Positions 37,873-46,982 of a stretch of 64,000 bases of DNA are shown piece by piece. Location: NCBI GenBank assembly GCA_903970465.1, contig CAJCIO010000036.1, positions 1 to 64,000 of the forward strand, in the 5' to 3' direction. This DNA comes from Gammaproteobacteria bacterium (GTDB lineage: Bacteria; Pseudomonadota; Gammaproteobacteria; Pseudomonadales; Pseudomonadaceae). Under the pieces are notes generated by a model. The model was not told the DNA's origin. It ran no database searches and saw nothing but the letters and a program-made list of their open reading frames with translations. The translations under genes were made by a program, and so were the position numbers. The first letter of the stretch is position 1, and every line of letters starts with the position of its first letter.

Positions 37873-38652
37873 ATGAGTGTCAAAGCGTCTTCGCGCAAGC
37901 TGCTCGACAGCAGCCTGGGCATCGTTCTGTTTTTGCTGTTGTGGGAAGCCTTGCCGCGCCTCGGTATCGTCAACCCGGGCTATCTCAGCCCGCCATCGGC
38001 GGTGGTGGCGGCGATCTTCGATCTGGCGGCCAACGGCCAATTGACCAAGCACCTGGAGGCCAGCCTGTTGCGCTCTTTGGCGGGGCTGGCACTGGCAATC
38101 GTCTTCGGCGTCGGCCTGGGCTTGCTGATGGGCTGGTTCGCGCGGCTCGAGAGCATTCTCGATCCTTTGCTGCAGCTGTTTCGGCAGACCTCGGCGCTGG
38201 CGCTGTTTCCGGTGTTCATTCTGTTTCTGGGCATTGGTGAAGGCTCCAAAATCGCGATTATTTTCTGGGCCTGCTTCTGGCCGATCCTGTTGAGCACCAT
38301 CAGTGGCGTCAAACAGGTCGACACGCTGCTGATCAATTCGGCGCTGTCGATGGGTGCCAACCGGCGCTTTCTGTTCCTCAAGATCGTCCTGCCTTCGGCC
38401 TCACCATCGATTTTCACCGGTGTGCGGCTGGCCGGCGCTTATTGCATCACCGCACTGGTGGCGGCCGAGATGATCGGTGCGCATTCGGGCCTGGGTTTCC
38501 TGACGCTCAACTCCCAGGAGGTGTTCCAGATCCCGAGCATGTACGCCGGTATTCTGCTGTTGGCCTTGGTGGGCCTGGCGCTGAACTTTTTGCTGGCGTT
38601 GCTGGAGCGCCGCTTCACCCGTTGGCGGCGAGGCTTGAAACACAGTGGTTAA
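37873..38652 (+). CDS. ABC transporter permease, nitrate/sulfonate type
   Basis: The 259-residue membrane protein has about six helices and the permease coupling loop NSALSMGANRRFLFLKIVLP (residues 155-174). It belongs to the SsuC/TauC group and completes the importer with the two genes before it. The last 8 bases overlap the next gene. Confidence 0.92.
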   Translation: MSVKASSRKLLDSSLGIVLFLLLWEALPRLGIVNPGYLSPPSAVVAAIFDLAANGQLTKHLEASLLRSLAGLALAIVFGVGLGLLMGWFARLESILDPLLQLFRQTSALALFPVFILFLGIGEGSKIAIIFWACFWPILLSTISGVKQVDTLLINSALSMGANRRFLFLKIVLPSASPSIFTGVRLAGAYCITALVAAEMIGAHSGLGFLTLNSQEVFQIPSMYAGILLLALVGLALNFLLALLERRFTRWRRGLKHSG

Positions 38653-39490
38653 GCCGCGGTGGGTGCTGGCGGTCACCTTGTGGCTGGGGCTGGCCGCGAC
38701 CATCTTCTGGTTGCTGCGCACCCCCGATGTGCACAGCGTCACGCCGGGCCCGCAGTTGCAGGCGGCCCAGGCGCGACAGGTACTGCGGGTGGGGGTGCGC
38801 AGTTACCCGCGGCCCACTGATAGCCGCGAGGCACTGGTGTCCGAGCCGGATGAAATGGACAGCGCGCTGGCGCGGGCATTGGCGGCGTACTTGAAGGTGC
38901 CGGTGCAACTGCGGGCATTGCCGGACCGCGATCCGCAGGCACTGCTCAAGGATGGCAGCATCGATGTACTGATCGCCGGCAGCCTCGACTTGCCTACTCT
39001 GCAGGCCCAGAGCCGGGCGCTGGACGGGCCGCCCAGCGACTACCGTGAAGGCCGGATGTTAGCGTTGCGCAACGCCCCCTTGCCGAAGAGCGGTTTGCAG
39101 GGCCTCAGCGTCTGCGTGGCTGAAGGCAGCCCGTGGAATGCGCAGTTGCAGAGGCTGGGTACCGCGCCGCGAATCTATCCGTCGTCCATTCGCGCGGCGG
39201 TGGCATTCATGGCCGGCGATTGCAGCCTGCTGGCCGATGAGCGCAATACCCTCGAACGCCTGCAGGCGCAACCCGACTGGCGCTTCTACCGCATGCTCGA
39301 CACTCGCCTAAATGCCAGCGACGACGCCCGCGTGTACCTGGCCAGCAACGACCTCCAGAGCCTGGCCTACCTGCGCGCCGCGTTGCACAGTTGGCAACGT
39401 GACGGCGGGCAGGAACAGGCGTGGGGGCTGCATGGCAATGCGGTGCTGATCGACAGTTTGAAGGTGGGGCAGGGGTTGGTGTGTCATTGA
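38645..39490 (+). CDS. membrane-anchored solute-binding-like protein
   Basis: The 281-residue protein starts with GTG inside the permease gene. A single N-terminal membrane helix (residues 6-24) is followed by a periplasmic part that resembles amino-acid-type binding proteins (RVGVRSYPRP, EPDEMDSALARALAAYL, LLKDGSIDVLIAGSLD). It would be an accessory or sensor binding protein for the cassette. It has a second Cys pair region (LSVCVAEG and AGDCSLL) that may form a disulfide. No close family is recognised. Confidence 0.65.
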   Translation: MVKPRWVLAVTLWLGLAATIFWLLRTPDVHSVTPGPQLQAAQARQVLRVGVRSYPRPTDSREALVSEPDEMDSALARALAAYLKVPVQLRALPDRDPQALLKDGSIDVLIAGSLDLPTLQAQSRALDGPPSDYREGRMLALRNAPLPKSGLQGLSVCVAEGSPWNAQLQRLGTAPRIYPSSIRAAVAFMAGDCSLLADERNTLERLQAQPDWRFYRMLDTRLNASDDARVYLASNDLQSLAYLRAALHSWQRDGGQEQAWGLHGNAVLIDSLKVGQGLVCH

Positions 39491-39516
39491 CTGCCAATAG
39501 TCGGCGGTAGTGATGC

Positions 39517-39649
39517 GTGGGAGCTTGCTCGCGAAAAGGCATCGATGGCGCGGTGATGCGGATGGCCTCTTCGCGGGCAAGCCTTGCTCCTACACTGCAA
39601 TGCCGAGCCCGAACCCTGTGGGAGCAGAGCTTGCTCGCGAAGGGGCCGG
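39517..39649. repeat. cluster of three REP units
   Basis: Units at 39517-39540, 39564-39593 (inverted, GCCTCTTCGCGGGCAAGCC) and 39617-39649 share the GGGAGC..GCTTGCTCGCGAA core. It lies between converging operons. Confidence 0.85.
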
Positions 39650-39681
39650 TCCTGGTTGCCCAAATCGGCAGTGGGTATGGA

Positions 39682-41058
39682 TCAAGCCTTGCGCACAATT
39701 TCTGGCAGCTCGGTAGCAGTACTCGACGCATCCAGGCTGACCTTGTTGCGCGGCATGAAGATCATCCCCAGCCCACCCGCCGCCACGAAGCCGGCGATCA
39801 CCAAAAAGCCAGCGGTGTAGCTGCCGGTGGTGGTGTACAGCACGCCCGTCAGATACGGGCCGGTGAAGCCGCTGAGGTTGCCGATGGAATTGATCAAGCC
39901 GATACCCGCCGCCGCACCCACCCCGGTCAGCACCTGGCCCGGCACCGCCCAGAACACGTTGATGGCGCTGTACACACCCACCGCCAGGAGGATGAAACCA
40001 ATCACGATGATCCATGGCTGATTGATCAACAACGCCACCGCGATCGACAGCGCCGCCAGCAAGGCTGCGCCGCCCGCATGCCAGTGACGCTCCTGCAAGC
40101 GGTCGGAGCGCCGACTCCAGAGAATCATCGCCACGGCCGCCAGGGCGTAGGGGATGGCCGTGATCAAACCGTTCTGCATCAGGCCCAGTTCCAGTCCGAA
40201 CGACGCGCGAAAGGACTGCAGCACGCTGGGCAAAAAGAAGTTCATGGCGTTGGAGCCCGAGGTGATGCCGAAGTACACCAGGGCCAGCATCCACACCTGA
40301 CGGTTGCCCAGGGCTTTCTTGACCATTTGCCACTTGGTCGGCTGTACGCCCACCACCAGTGGCTTGGCGCGCTCTTCGCGTTCCAGAGTGTCCATCAGCC
40401 AGGTGCGTTGCTCCACCGTCAACCAGTGGGCATCGGCCGGGCGATCGGTGAGATAGAAGTAGCAGACCACACCCAGGATGATCGCCGGCACCGCCTCGGC
40501 GAAATACATCAAGCGCCAGCCGACCATGCCGTAGGCGTCACCCAGCTGAATCAGGCCCACCGACAGCGGCCCGCCGATGACCTGGGCGATCGGTACGCCG
40601 AGGTAGAAAGTGGCGATCATGCGCGCCCGATAACGGCTCGGGAACCACAGCGAGAGCAGATAGATCACCCCTGGGAAGAACCCCGCTTCAGCGATCCCCA
40701 GCAGAAAGCGCAGGGTGATGAAGTGCCCGGTGGTCTGCAGAAACCCCATGGCCCCGGCGATGATGCCCCAGGTGACCATGATGCGGGCGATCCATACCCG
40801 TGCGCCGAAGCGATGCAGCATGACGTTGCTGGGCACTTCGAAGAGAAAATAGCCGAGGAAGAAAATCCCCGCGCCGAGGCCGAAGATCGCCTGGCTGATG
40901 CCGATGTCGGCGTTCATCTTCAGCGCGGCGAAGCCGACGTTGTTACGGTCCAGGAAGGCGACCACGAACAGCAGGATCAAGAACGGGATCAGCCGCTTGG
41001 TCACGCGGCTGATGGTTTGTCTTTCGATGTCGCTGACGTCTGCTAGCGGTGAGTTCAT
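39682..41058 (-). CDS. MFS transporter, anion:cation symporter type
   Basis: The 458-residue protein has 12 transmembrane helices. FLDRNNVGFAALKM in helix 1, the loop RFLLGIAEAGFFPG, and a central loop with YFYLTDRPADAHWL are typical of the ACS group (tartrate, phthalate, sugar acid carriers). It is the last gene of the four-gene sugar-acid operon that starts at 43803, 71 bases after the dehydrogenase. Confidence 0.9.
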   Translation of the reverse strand: MNSPLADVSDIERQTISRVTKRLIPFLILLFVVAFLDRNNVGFAALKMNADIGISQAIFGLGAGIFFLGYFLFEVPSNVMLHRFGARVWIARIMVTWGIIAGAMGFLQTTGHFITLRFLLGIAEAGFFPGVIYLLSLWFPSRYRARMIATFYLGVPIAQVIGGPLSVGLIQLGDAYGMVGWRLMYFAEAVPAIILGVVCYFYLTDRPADAHWLTVEQRTWLMDTLEREERAKPLVVGVQPTKWQMVKKALGNRQVWMLALVYFGITSGSNAMNFFLPSVLQSFRASFGLELGLMQNGLITAIPYALAAVAMILWSRRSDRLQERHWHAGGAALLAALSIAVALLINQPWIIVIGFILLAVGVYSAINVFWAVPGQVLTGVGAAAGIGLINSIGNLSGFTGPYLTGVLYTTTGSYTAGFLVIAGFVAAGGLGMIFMPRNKVSLDASSTATELPEIVRKA

Positions 41059-41129
41059 GGTGCGCGTTCTCGCGTTATTTTTGTTGTTGAGGGCAGATTG
41101 TCGGGGCCAGAAACTGGAGCAGCGAAAGG

Positions 41130-42104
41130 TCAGGAGTGGCCGGTGTCCTCCATGTGGGCGCGCACGATGCTGTCGAAGTCGGCATCGGCCTTGAAGCCCA
41201 GAGCGCGGGCTCGCGGGGCATCGACCTGGCTGGGCCAGCTTTCGACGATACGCTGGATGCTGGCGTCGGCTTCCCAGCGAATCAGCTCCACCGCGCCGCG
41301 GCCGGCGACCCGTTCGAGGGCGGCGACCATGTCGGCGACCGTGGTGGTCAGGCCCGGCAGCGGGATGATCCGCTCGCTGCCCAGGCGTTGTGGCGACAGG
41401 GTCATGGCCAGCAGCATCGACTCCACGGCGCGGCGCGGCGACGATATATACACCTGGGTATCAGGGCGCACGGGGCACACCGCGGGCTCGCCTACCAACG
41501 GCTCGCGGATGATCGAACTGAAGAAGGTCGAGGCCGCCTTGTTCGGCTTGCCGGGGCGCACGACAATGGTTGGCAGGCGCAGTACGCGGCCATCGATAAA
41601 GCCCTTGCGCGCATAATCCGCGACTAGCAGTTCGCCCACCGCCTTTTGCATGCCGTAAGAAGACTGCGGGGTGAGGGCAGTGTCGTCGTCAACCACCTCC
41701 GGCAAGGCACCGCCGAACACCGCGAAGCCACTGGCATACACCACCCGTGGGTGCTGCCCTTGGCGCCGCAGCGTTTCCAGCAGGTTGAGCAGGCCATACA
41801 GATTGACCTGCATGCCCAACTCGAAATCGGCTTCGGCGGCTGAACTCACGACTGCGGCCAGATGCCAGACCAGATCGACGCCCTCGCAGACCTGGGCCAG
41901 CGTGGCAGCATCGCTGATGTCGCCAGTGACCACGTCCAGACGCGGGTCAGTGGGCACACCTTCACCTGCGAAGGCGTCGAACAGCACGATGCGCTCGATG
42001 GCTTGGGCGGGCTGTTCGTCGAGGCTCAATTGCCCGGCATCGAGCAGGCGCTGGGCCAATTGTTTGCCGATAAAACCGGTGCCACCGGTGATCAGAATTC
42101 GCAT
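41130..42104 (-). CDS. denD: NAD-dependent epimerase/dehydratase family, DenD-like dehydrogenase
   Basis: The 324-residue extended SDR has the NAD motif GGTGFIG at residues 7-13 and the catalytic YxxxK in SSYGMQKAVGE (about residue 147). The overall pattern (VLRLPTIVVRPGKPNKAASTFF) matches D-erythronate dehydrogenase DenD, which oxidises four-carbon sugar acids. The usual DenD partners (OtnK kinase, OtnC/OtnI) are not adjacent, so the true substrate may be another aldonic acid. It lies within the sugar-acid operon. Confidence 0.7.
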   Translation of the reverse strand: MRILITGGTGFIGKQLAQRLLDAGQLSLDEQPAQAIERIVLFDAFAGEGVPTDPRLDVVTGDISDAATLAQVCEGVDLVWHLAAVVSSAAEADFELGMQVNLYGLLNLLETLRRQGQHPRVVYASGFAVFGGALPEVVDDDTALTPQSSYGMQKAVGELLVADYARKGFIDGRVLRLPTIVVRPGKPNKAASTFFSSIIREPLVGEPAVCPVRPDTQVYISSPRRAVESMLLAMTLSPQRLGSERIIPLPGLTTTVADMVAALERVAGRGAVELIRWEADASIQRIVESWPSQVDAPRARALGFKADADFDSIVRAHMEDTGHS

Positions 42105-42173
42105 GGGGTGTCCTTATTGTTATGGTCTTGCGGTCGAGCGCCACCCGGCGCTCGACTGACGCTCTGGCAGCGG

Positions 42174-43022
42174 TCAATCCGCCTGCACGGTACGCTGACG
42201 CTGCTCACCCAGGCCCTCGATGCCGAGGCGGATTTCCTGGCCGGGGCGCAGGTACACTGCATTGGGTTTGACGCCCATGCCCACGCCCGGCGGTGTGCCG
42301 GTAGAGATGACATCGCCTGGCTGCAGCGACATGCAGCGGCTCAGATAGGCGATCAGCGCCGGGATCTGGAACACCAGAGTGCGGGTGTTGCCGTCCTGAT
42401 AACGATGGCCGTCGACTTCCAGCCAGAGGTTGAGCTGGTGCGGATCGGCGACTTCATCGCGGGTCACCAGCCAGGGCCCCAGTGGCCCGAAGGTGTCGAA
42501 GCCCTTGCCCTTGTCCCAAGTGCCACCGCGCTCCAGTTGCCATTCACGCTCCGACACGTCATTGATCACGCAATAGCCGGCCACGTGCTCCAGCGCATTG
42601 TCTTCGTCGATATAACGCCCGGCCTTGCCGATCACGACGCCGAGTTCGACTTCCCAATCGGTCTTTTTCGAGTCGCGGGGGATCTGCACGTCATCGTTCG
42701 GGCCGTTGATGGCGCTGGTCCACTTGTTGAAGATCACCGGCTCGCTGGGCACCGCCATGCCCGATTCGGCGGCATGGTCGGCGTAGTTGAGGCCGATGCA
42801 GATGAACTTGCCAACCTGGCCCACGCAGGCGCCGATGCGCGGCGAGCCACTGACCAGCGGCAGGCTGGCCGGGTCGAGGCGGGCGAGGGTGGCCAGGCTG
42901 GCGGGGTCGAGTGCGGAGCCGGCGATGTCGCTGACAAGGCCGGACAAATCGCGGATCTGCCCCTGGCTGTCGAGCAGGCCGGGTTTTTCCTGACCTTTGT
43001 TTCCATAACGCAGCAGTTTCAT
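42174..43022 (-). CDS. fumarylacetoacetate hydrolase family protein
   Basis: The 282-residue enzyme has the FAH domain: GLNYADHAAESG (about residue 74), the metal-binding Glu set in WEVELGVVIGKAG and NDVSEREWQ, and GDVISTGTPPGVGMG. In nonphosphorylative L-fucose and L-rhamnose pathways this family splits 2,4-diketo-3-deoxy acids, the product of an SDR such as the next gene upstream. The ATG at 43022 gives the family start MKLLRYG. The reaction is inferred from context. Confidence 0.85.
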   Translation of the reverse strand: MKLLRYGNKGQEKPGLLDSQGQIRDLSGLVSDIAGSALDPASLATLARLDPASLPLVSGSPRIGACVGQVGKFICIGLNYADHAAESGMAVPSEPVIFNKWTSAINGPNDDVQIPRDSKKTDWEVELGVVIGKAGRYIDEDNALEHVAGYCVINDVSEREWQLERGGTWDKGKGFDTFGPLGPWLVTRDEVADPHQLNLWLEVDGHRYQDGNTRTLVFQIPALIAYLSRCMSLQPGDVISTGTPPGVGMGVKPNAVYLRPGQEIRLGIEGLGEQRQRTVQAD

Positions 43023-43062
43023 TGAGAGGTTTCCCTGTACGAAAGGAGTTGCAAACAAGTAT

Positions 43063-43803
43063 TCAGACGCTCATGCCGCCGTCGATGACGTGCACGCCGC
43101 CCGTAGTGTAGGCACTGGCGTCGTCCGCCAGGTAGAGGGCCAGCCGGGCGATTTCTTCCGGGGTGCCGATGCGGCCCATGGGTTGGCGCGCGACGAAGGC
43201 CCGATACACTTCGTCTTCACTACGCCCTTCGGCTTTTGCCTGGGTGGCGATGCGTTGGCGCAAGGAGGGCGAATCGACGGTGCCGGGGCAGATCGCGTTG
43301 CAGCGAATTCCTTGGGCGACGTAATCGGTGGCCACCGACTTGGTCAGGCCGATCACCGCCGCCTTGCTGGCGGAATAGGCAAAACGGTTGGGCACGCCTT
43401 TGACACTGGAGGCCACCGAAGCCATGTTGACGATGCTGCCGCCGCCGGCTGCCAGCATCCCCGGCAGGAAGGCGCGGATCATGCGGTACATGGCGGTGAC
43501 GTTGAGGTCGAAGGAAAACTGCCAGCCTTGCTCGTCGCAATCGAGCAGGGCGCCGCTGTGCACGTATCCCGCGCAGTTGAACAGAACGTCGATGTCGCCC
43601 ACCTGCTCGTGCACCGATTGGATGGCCGAGGCCTGGGTCACATCCAGGGTCAGTGCCTGGATGCCCGGGAGATCCCGCAGGCTGTCGATGTGCAGATCGG
43701 TGGCGATGACCTGGGCGCCGGCCTGCTGGAACGCCAGCACCGATGCCCGGCCGATGCCCTGGGCGGCAGCGGTAATCAGGACGCGTTTATGCTCGAGGCT
43801 CAT
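43063..43803 (-). CDS. SDR-family oxidoreductase, 2-keto-3-deoxy-sugar-acid dehydrogenase-like
   Basis: The 246-residue classical SDR has AAAQGIGRA at residues 12-20, NCAGYVHSG, the catalytic Ser and YSASK (about residues 138-155). The pattern resembles 2-keto-3-deoxy-L-fuconate dehydrogenase. With the FAH-family gene 40 bases downstream it would oxidise a 2-keto-3-deoxy acid that is then cleaved. It is the first gene of the operon and divergent from an MFS gene; two perfect palindromes lie between them. Confidence 0.8.
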   Translation of the reverse strand: MSLEHKRVLITAAAQGIGRASVLAFQQAGAQVIATDLHIDSLRDLPGIQALTLDVTQASAIQSVHEQVGDIDVLFNCAGYVHSGALLDCDEQGWQFSFDLNVTAMYRMIRAFLPGMLAAGGGSIVNMASVASSVKGVPNRFAYSASKAAVIGLTKSVATDYVAQGIRCNAICPGTVDSPSLRQRIATQAKAEGRSEDEVYRAFVARQPMGRIGTPEEIARLALYLADDASAYTTGGVHVIDGGMSV

Positions 43804-43901
43804 GGGCTGGGGGCTTCCCTGTTGTTATTGGTTTAAAGGGCGTGACGCTATGAACCCTAGTGCGGGTATTCGATAATCTCCAATGAGAAATTCTTAATGG
43901 T

Positions 43902-43920
43902 TGATAACGCATGGTTATCA
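43902..43920. promoter_or_regulatory. 19-bp palindrome, operator 1
   Basis: TGATAACGCATGGTTATCA is a perfect 7-5-7 inverted repeat, centred 60 bases from the second copy. It fits a LysR-type T-N11-A box inside ATAAC-N5-GTTAT. Confidence 0.75.
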
Positions 43921-43961
43921 GTTTTCATCATCTTTTGTTATCACCCCGCCTAGGCGATTTT

Positions 43962-43980
43962 CGATAACCCCAGGTTATCG
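43962..43980. promoter_or_regulatory. 19-bp palindrome, operator 2
   Basis: CGATAACCCCAGGTTATCG is a perfect inverted repeat with the same GATAAC-N5-GTTATC core as operator 1. A further half-site GTTATC lies at 43937. Both are in the divergent promoter region of the sugar-acid genes. Confidence 0.75.
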
Positions 43981-44081
43981 GTCGATCCGAGTATGTCATT
44001 GGGCAACCCTCGCTCCGCTCACTAGAGTGACCGATGCCCGACCCTTCGAGTCCGGGCATCGAACGCTCAACAGAGGCGCTT

Positions 44082-45368
44082 ATGAGAACAATAAAAAGCT
44101 TCCAGACGATGACGATCGTCTTTCTGTTCATGATCGGTGTGGTCAATTACCTTGACCGCAGTGCACTGTCCATCGCCAACACCTCCATCCAGAAAGACCT
44201 GCTCATCAGTCCGACGGAAATGGGCTTTCTGCTGTCGGCGTTTTCCCTGGCCTATGCGTTTTCGCAGTTGCCGATGGGGGCGCTGATCGATCGGCTGGGC
44301 AGCAAGCTGGCGCTGGGTGGCTCGTTGATCCTGTGGTCACTGGCACAGGCGGCGTTCGGGCTGTTCAGTGGTTACGGGCAGTTGTTGGGCATGCGTGTGC
44401 TGCTGGGGATTGGCGAGGCGCCAGTGTTTCCATCGGCGGCCAAGGCGCTTTCGGAGTGGTTCGATACCCAGGAGCGTGGCACCGCGACGGGGTGGGTCTG
44501 GTCGTCGACTTGCATGGGGCCGTGCCTGGCGCCGCCGTTGCTGACGCTGTTCATGGTGCATCTGGGCTGGCGTGGGATGTTCATCCTCACGGGTGCGATC
44601 GGTATCGTCCTGGCGCTGTGCTGGTTCGCCTTCTACAAGAGCAAGGCGCAATACATGCGCGAAACCGGGCGGGCCGAGCCGCAACCGCTGCAACGCAACA
44701 AAGCGCCGCGCATTCCATGGACCACGGTGTTCAAGGATCGCAATACCTGGGGGGCCTTTCTGGGCTTCATGGGGGTGATCTACATGATCTGGCTGCACTT
44801 GACCTGGATGCCGGGTTATTTCGAACGCGAGCACGGCCTGGACTTGTATCGCACCGCCTGGGTGGTGTCGCTGGCTTACCTGTTTGGCGCCATCGGCACG
44901 GTGTTCGCCGGCAAGGCCTGCGATTGGCTGGTCAAACGTGGCATGAAGGTGCTGGCCAGCCGCAAGCTGATGGTTATTCTCGGCTTGGTGGCGGCGGCGT
45001 TCTTCACTTTGATCGTGGCCTTCGTCGCCAATGTCGTGGCCTGTGTGGTGCTGCTGTGCCTGACCATGTTTTTCATCAACATTTCCAGCGCCACGGCGTG
45101 GATGATCGTCAACACCATCGTGCCTTCGGAGCGCGTCGCGTCGTTCGGCTCGATCCAGAATTTCGGCGGCTATCTGGCCGGCTCCATCGCGCCGATCCTC
45201 ACCGGTTTCAGCGTGCAGCAGAGCGGCTCGTTTTCATCGGCATTCGTGATCAGCGCGGTGGTTGCGGCGTGCTCGGCACTGGCGTATTGGCTATTGCTCA
45301 AAGAGCCGCGGGCGGTTCAGACGGCAGCACCGGTGGCCACCCCCGGGCTGACGCCGCGGGCGTTGTAA
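44082..45368 (+). CDS. MFS transporter, sugar-acid type
   Basis: The 428-residue protein has 12 membrane helices and the ExuT/GudP-like start IGVVNYLDRSALSIAN, with LPMGALIDRLGSK in loop 2-3 and LGIGEAPVFPSAAKALSEWF. Such carriers import hexuronates, aldarates or aldonates with protons. AGAGG precedes the ATG at 44082. It is divergent from the catabolic operon and shares its operator region. Confidence 0.9.
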   Translation: MRTIKSFQTMTIVFLFMIGVVNYLDRSALSIANTSIQKDLLISPTEMGFLLSAFSLAYAFSQLPMGALIDRLGSKLALGGSLILWSLAQAAFGLFSGYGQLLGMRVLLGIGEAPVFPSAAKALSEWFDTQERGTATGWVWSSTCMGPCLAPPLLTLFMVHLGWRGMFILTGAIGIVLALCWFAFYKSKAQYMRETGRAEPQPLQRNKAPRIPWTTVFKDRNTWGAFLGFMGVIYMIWLHLTWMPGYFEREHGLDLYRTAWVVSLAYLFGAIGTVFAGKACDWLVKRGMKVLASRKLMVILGLVAAAFFTLIVAFVANVVACVVLLCLTMFFINISSATAWMIVNTIVPSERVASFGSIQNFGGYLAGSIAPILTGFSVQQSGSFSSAFVISAVVAACSALAYWLLLKEPRAVQTAAPVATPGLTPRAL

Positions 45369-45372
45369 GGCA

Positions 45373-45391
45373 CCGGCCGCAAGGCGGCCGG
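45373..45391. terminator. GC hairpin between converging genes
   Basis: CCGGCCGC-aag-GCGGCCGG forms an 8-bp stem between the MFS gene and the small acidic protein gene. No T-tract. Confidence 0.45.
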
Positions 45392-45399
45392 CCTGCGGG

Positions 45400-45663
45400 C
45401 TACTTGGGCAAATGCTGCCCCTGATACAGCGAGCTGTTGGTTTCGTCCTCCACCGCGTTGTCGGTGTGTGATTTGACCTCTTCGTGGCTGAGCTCGGGGT
45501 CGGCAGGGGTCTCGTCGTCTTCGTGCGGGATCTCTTCATCGCCGCCGAACAGTTCGTGAATGCTGTGCAGTTCTTCGGAGTCGAGTTGGACGTGCCCTGG
45601 CGTGTGCGGTTCATCCGCGACGTTGAGCAGGGTATCGTTGGGAGTATGGGTTTCGAGCTTCAT
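45400..45663 (-). CDS. small acidic protein of unknown function
   Basis: The 87-residue protein is strongly acidic (GGDEEIPHEDDETPADPELS) with no hydrophobic segment and looks disordered. A strong GAGGTGA precedes the ATG at 45663. The longer open frame to 45900 overlaps the next gene antisense and lacks support. No family recognised. Confidence 0.7.
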   Translation of the reverse strand: MKLETHTPNDTLLNVADEPHTPGHVQLDSEELHSIHELFGGDEEIPHEDDETPADPELSHEEVKSHTDNAVEDETNSSLYQGQHLPK

Positions 45664-45794
45664 GGTCACCTCGCTTTCGCCCGGGAGTGGGCGTATAGCA
45701 TGTTGAGGTGTGCCACTGGCAGGGGTTCGATCGATGCGCCCAGCGGTCGGCGGGGCGATATGACCCCGGCAGGGCGCCGAGGTCGGGTAGCGCG

Positions 45795-46748
45795 TTATTG
45801 GGTGAGCACGGCCTTGGCGACATCCAGGCCTGGCTTGCCATCCAGGGTGGTCACGCCTGCCAGCCATTTGTCGAGGATCTGCGGGTTGGCCTTGATCCAC
45901 TCGCGTGCGGCAACCTCAGGGCTCTTCTTGTCGGTCAGGACCTTGTCCATCAGCTCGTTTTCCATCGGCAGGCTGAACTCCAGATTGGTCAGCAGTTTGC
46001 CGACGTTCGGGCAGGAAGCCGAGTAGCCTTTGCGCTCGATGGTTTCGACGGTGGCGCCGCCGTAGTTGGGGCCGAAGGAATCATCCCCACCTTCGAGGTA
46101 CTTCATCTTGTAGTGGGTGTTCATCGGATGCGGTTCCCAGCCCAGGAACACGATCCATTCCTTGCGCTTGGTAGCGCGGTCGACCTGGGAGAGCATGCCG
46201 GCCTCGCTGGACTGCACCATCTTGAAGCTGCCCAGATCGAACTTGTTGCCGTCGATCAGGCCTTGAATCAGCTTGTTGCCGCCGCCACCGGGCTGGATGC
46301 CGTAGATCTCGCCGCGGAATTCCTTCTTGTGCTTGGCGATGTCGGCAAAGCTGTGCACGCCAGCGTCATAGACGTAGTCGGGCACGGCGAGGGTATATTT
46401 GGCGCCCTGCAGGTTGACGCGCACGGTACTGACGGTACCGGCCTTCAGGTAGGGGGCGATGACATCGACGCCGGAGGGCATCCAGTTGCCCAGAAAGAAA
46501 TCGATCTTGCCGTCTTGCATCGACTTGAACGTCACCGAGGCAGCCAGCAAGGTCGTGGTGGTCTTGTAGCCCAAGGCTTCAAGCACCGCAGCGGTGCTGG
46601 CGGTGGTGACCGAAATGTCGGTCCAGCCAACGTTGGACAGGCGCACTGTTTCACAGCTTTGCGGGTCGGCTGCCTGGGCCACCATGGGCGCGGCGAGCAG
46701 GGGAGAGCACAGCGAAATGGCAGCAAGCAATGACTTGATTTTATGCAT
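45795..46748 (-). CDS. choline/glycine betaine-binding periplasmic protein, ChoX/BetX type
   Basis: The 317-residue precursor has a signal peptide ending VAQAAD. The mature part is close to ChoX: SCETVRLSNVGWTDISVTT, FFLGNWMPSG, GAKYTLAVPDYVYDAG, FLGWEPHPMN and SCPNVGKLLTNLEFSLPMEN. The Trp and Tyr residues that form the aromatic box for the trimethylammonium group are present. No permease or ATPase is adjacent; Pseudomonas is known to use orphan binding proteins (CaiX, BetX) with a shared CbcWV transporter. Confidence 0.88.
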   Translation of the reverse strand: MHKIKSLLAAISLCSPLLAAPMVAQAADPQSCETVRLSNVGWTDISVTTASTAAVLEALGYKTTTTLLAASVTFKSMQDGKIDFFLGNWMPSGVDVIAPYLKAGTVSTVRVNLQGAKYTLAVPDYVYDAGVHSFADIAKHKKEFRGEIYGIQPGGGGNKLIQGLIDGNKFDLGSFKMVQSSEAGMLSQVDRATKRKEWIVFLGWEPHPMNTHYKMKYLEGGDDSFGPNYGGATVETIERKGYSASCPNVGKLLTNLEFSLPMENELMDKVLTDKKSPEVAAREWIKANPQILDKWLAGVTTLDGKPGLDVAKAVLTQ

Positions 46749-46982
46749 TCGAGAGTTCCCTGAAAAAGTGATGTGACCATCATTTCCGTAAAGCGCCCGC
46801 GCCCGGATTGACCTCCGGGCGAGGGTGACAGCTCTACTATGGGGGACCCGTGCGACAGTGCCTAGTCTGCTGGCGCGTTCAGTTAGATTGCGTCGCATTT
46901 GGCACAGGGTCGCCGATGTTGTCCTGCATAACGCGTTCAAATCGAGCCATGCGCCGCTGCGCCCGGCTGTTACAGCACGGGT

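Noticed and set aside
39517..39649. Possible CRISPR array from repeated units
   Set aside because: Units are inverted REP palindromes with unequal spacing and no cas genes.
39517..41046. 509-codon plus-strand open frame opposite the MFS gene
   Set aside because: Antisense of a transporter gene, His/Gln-rich, no domain.
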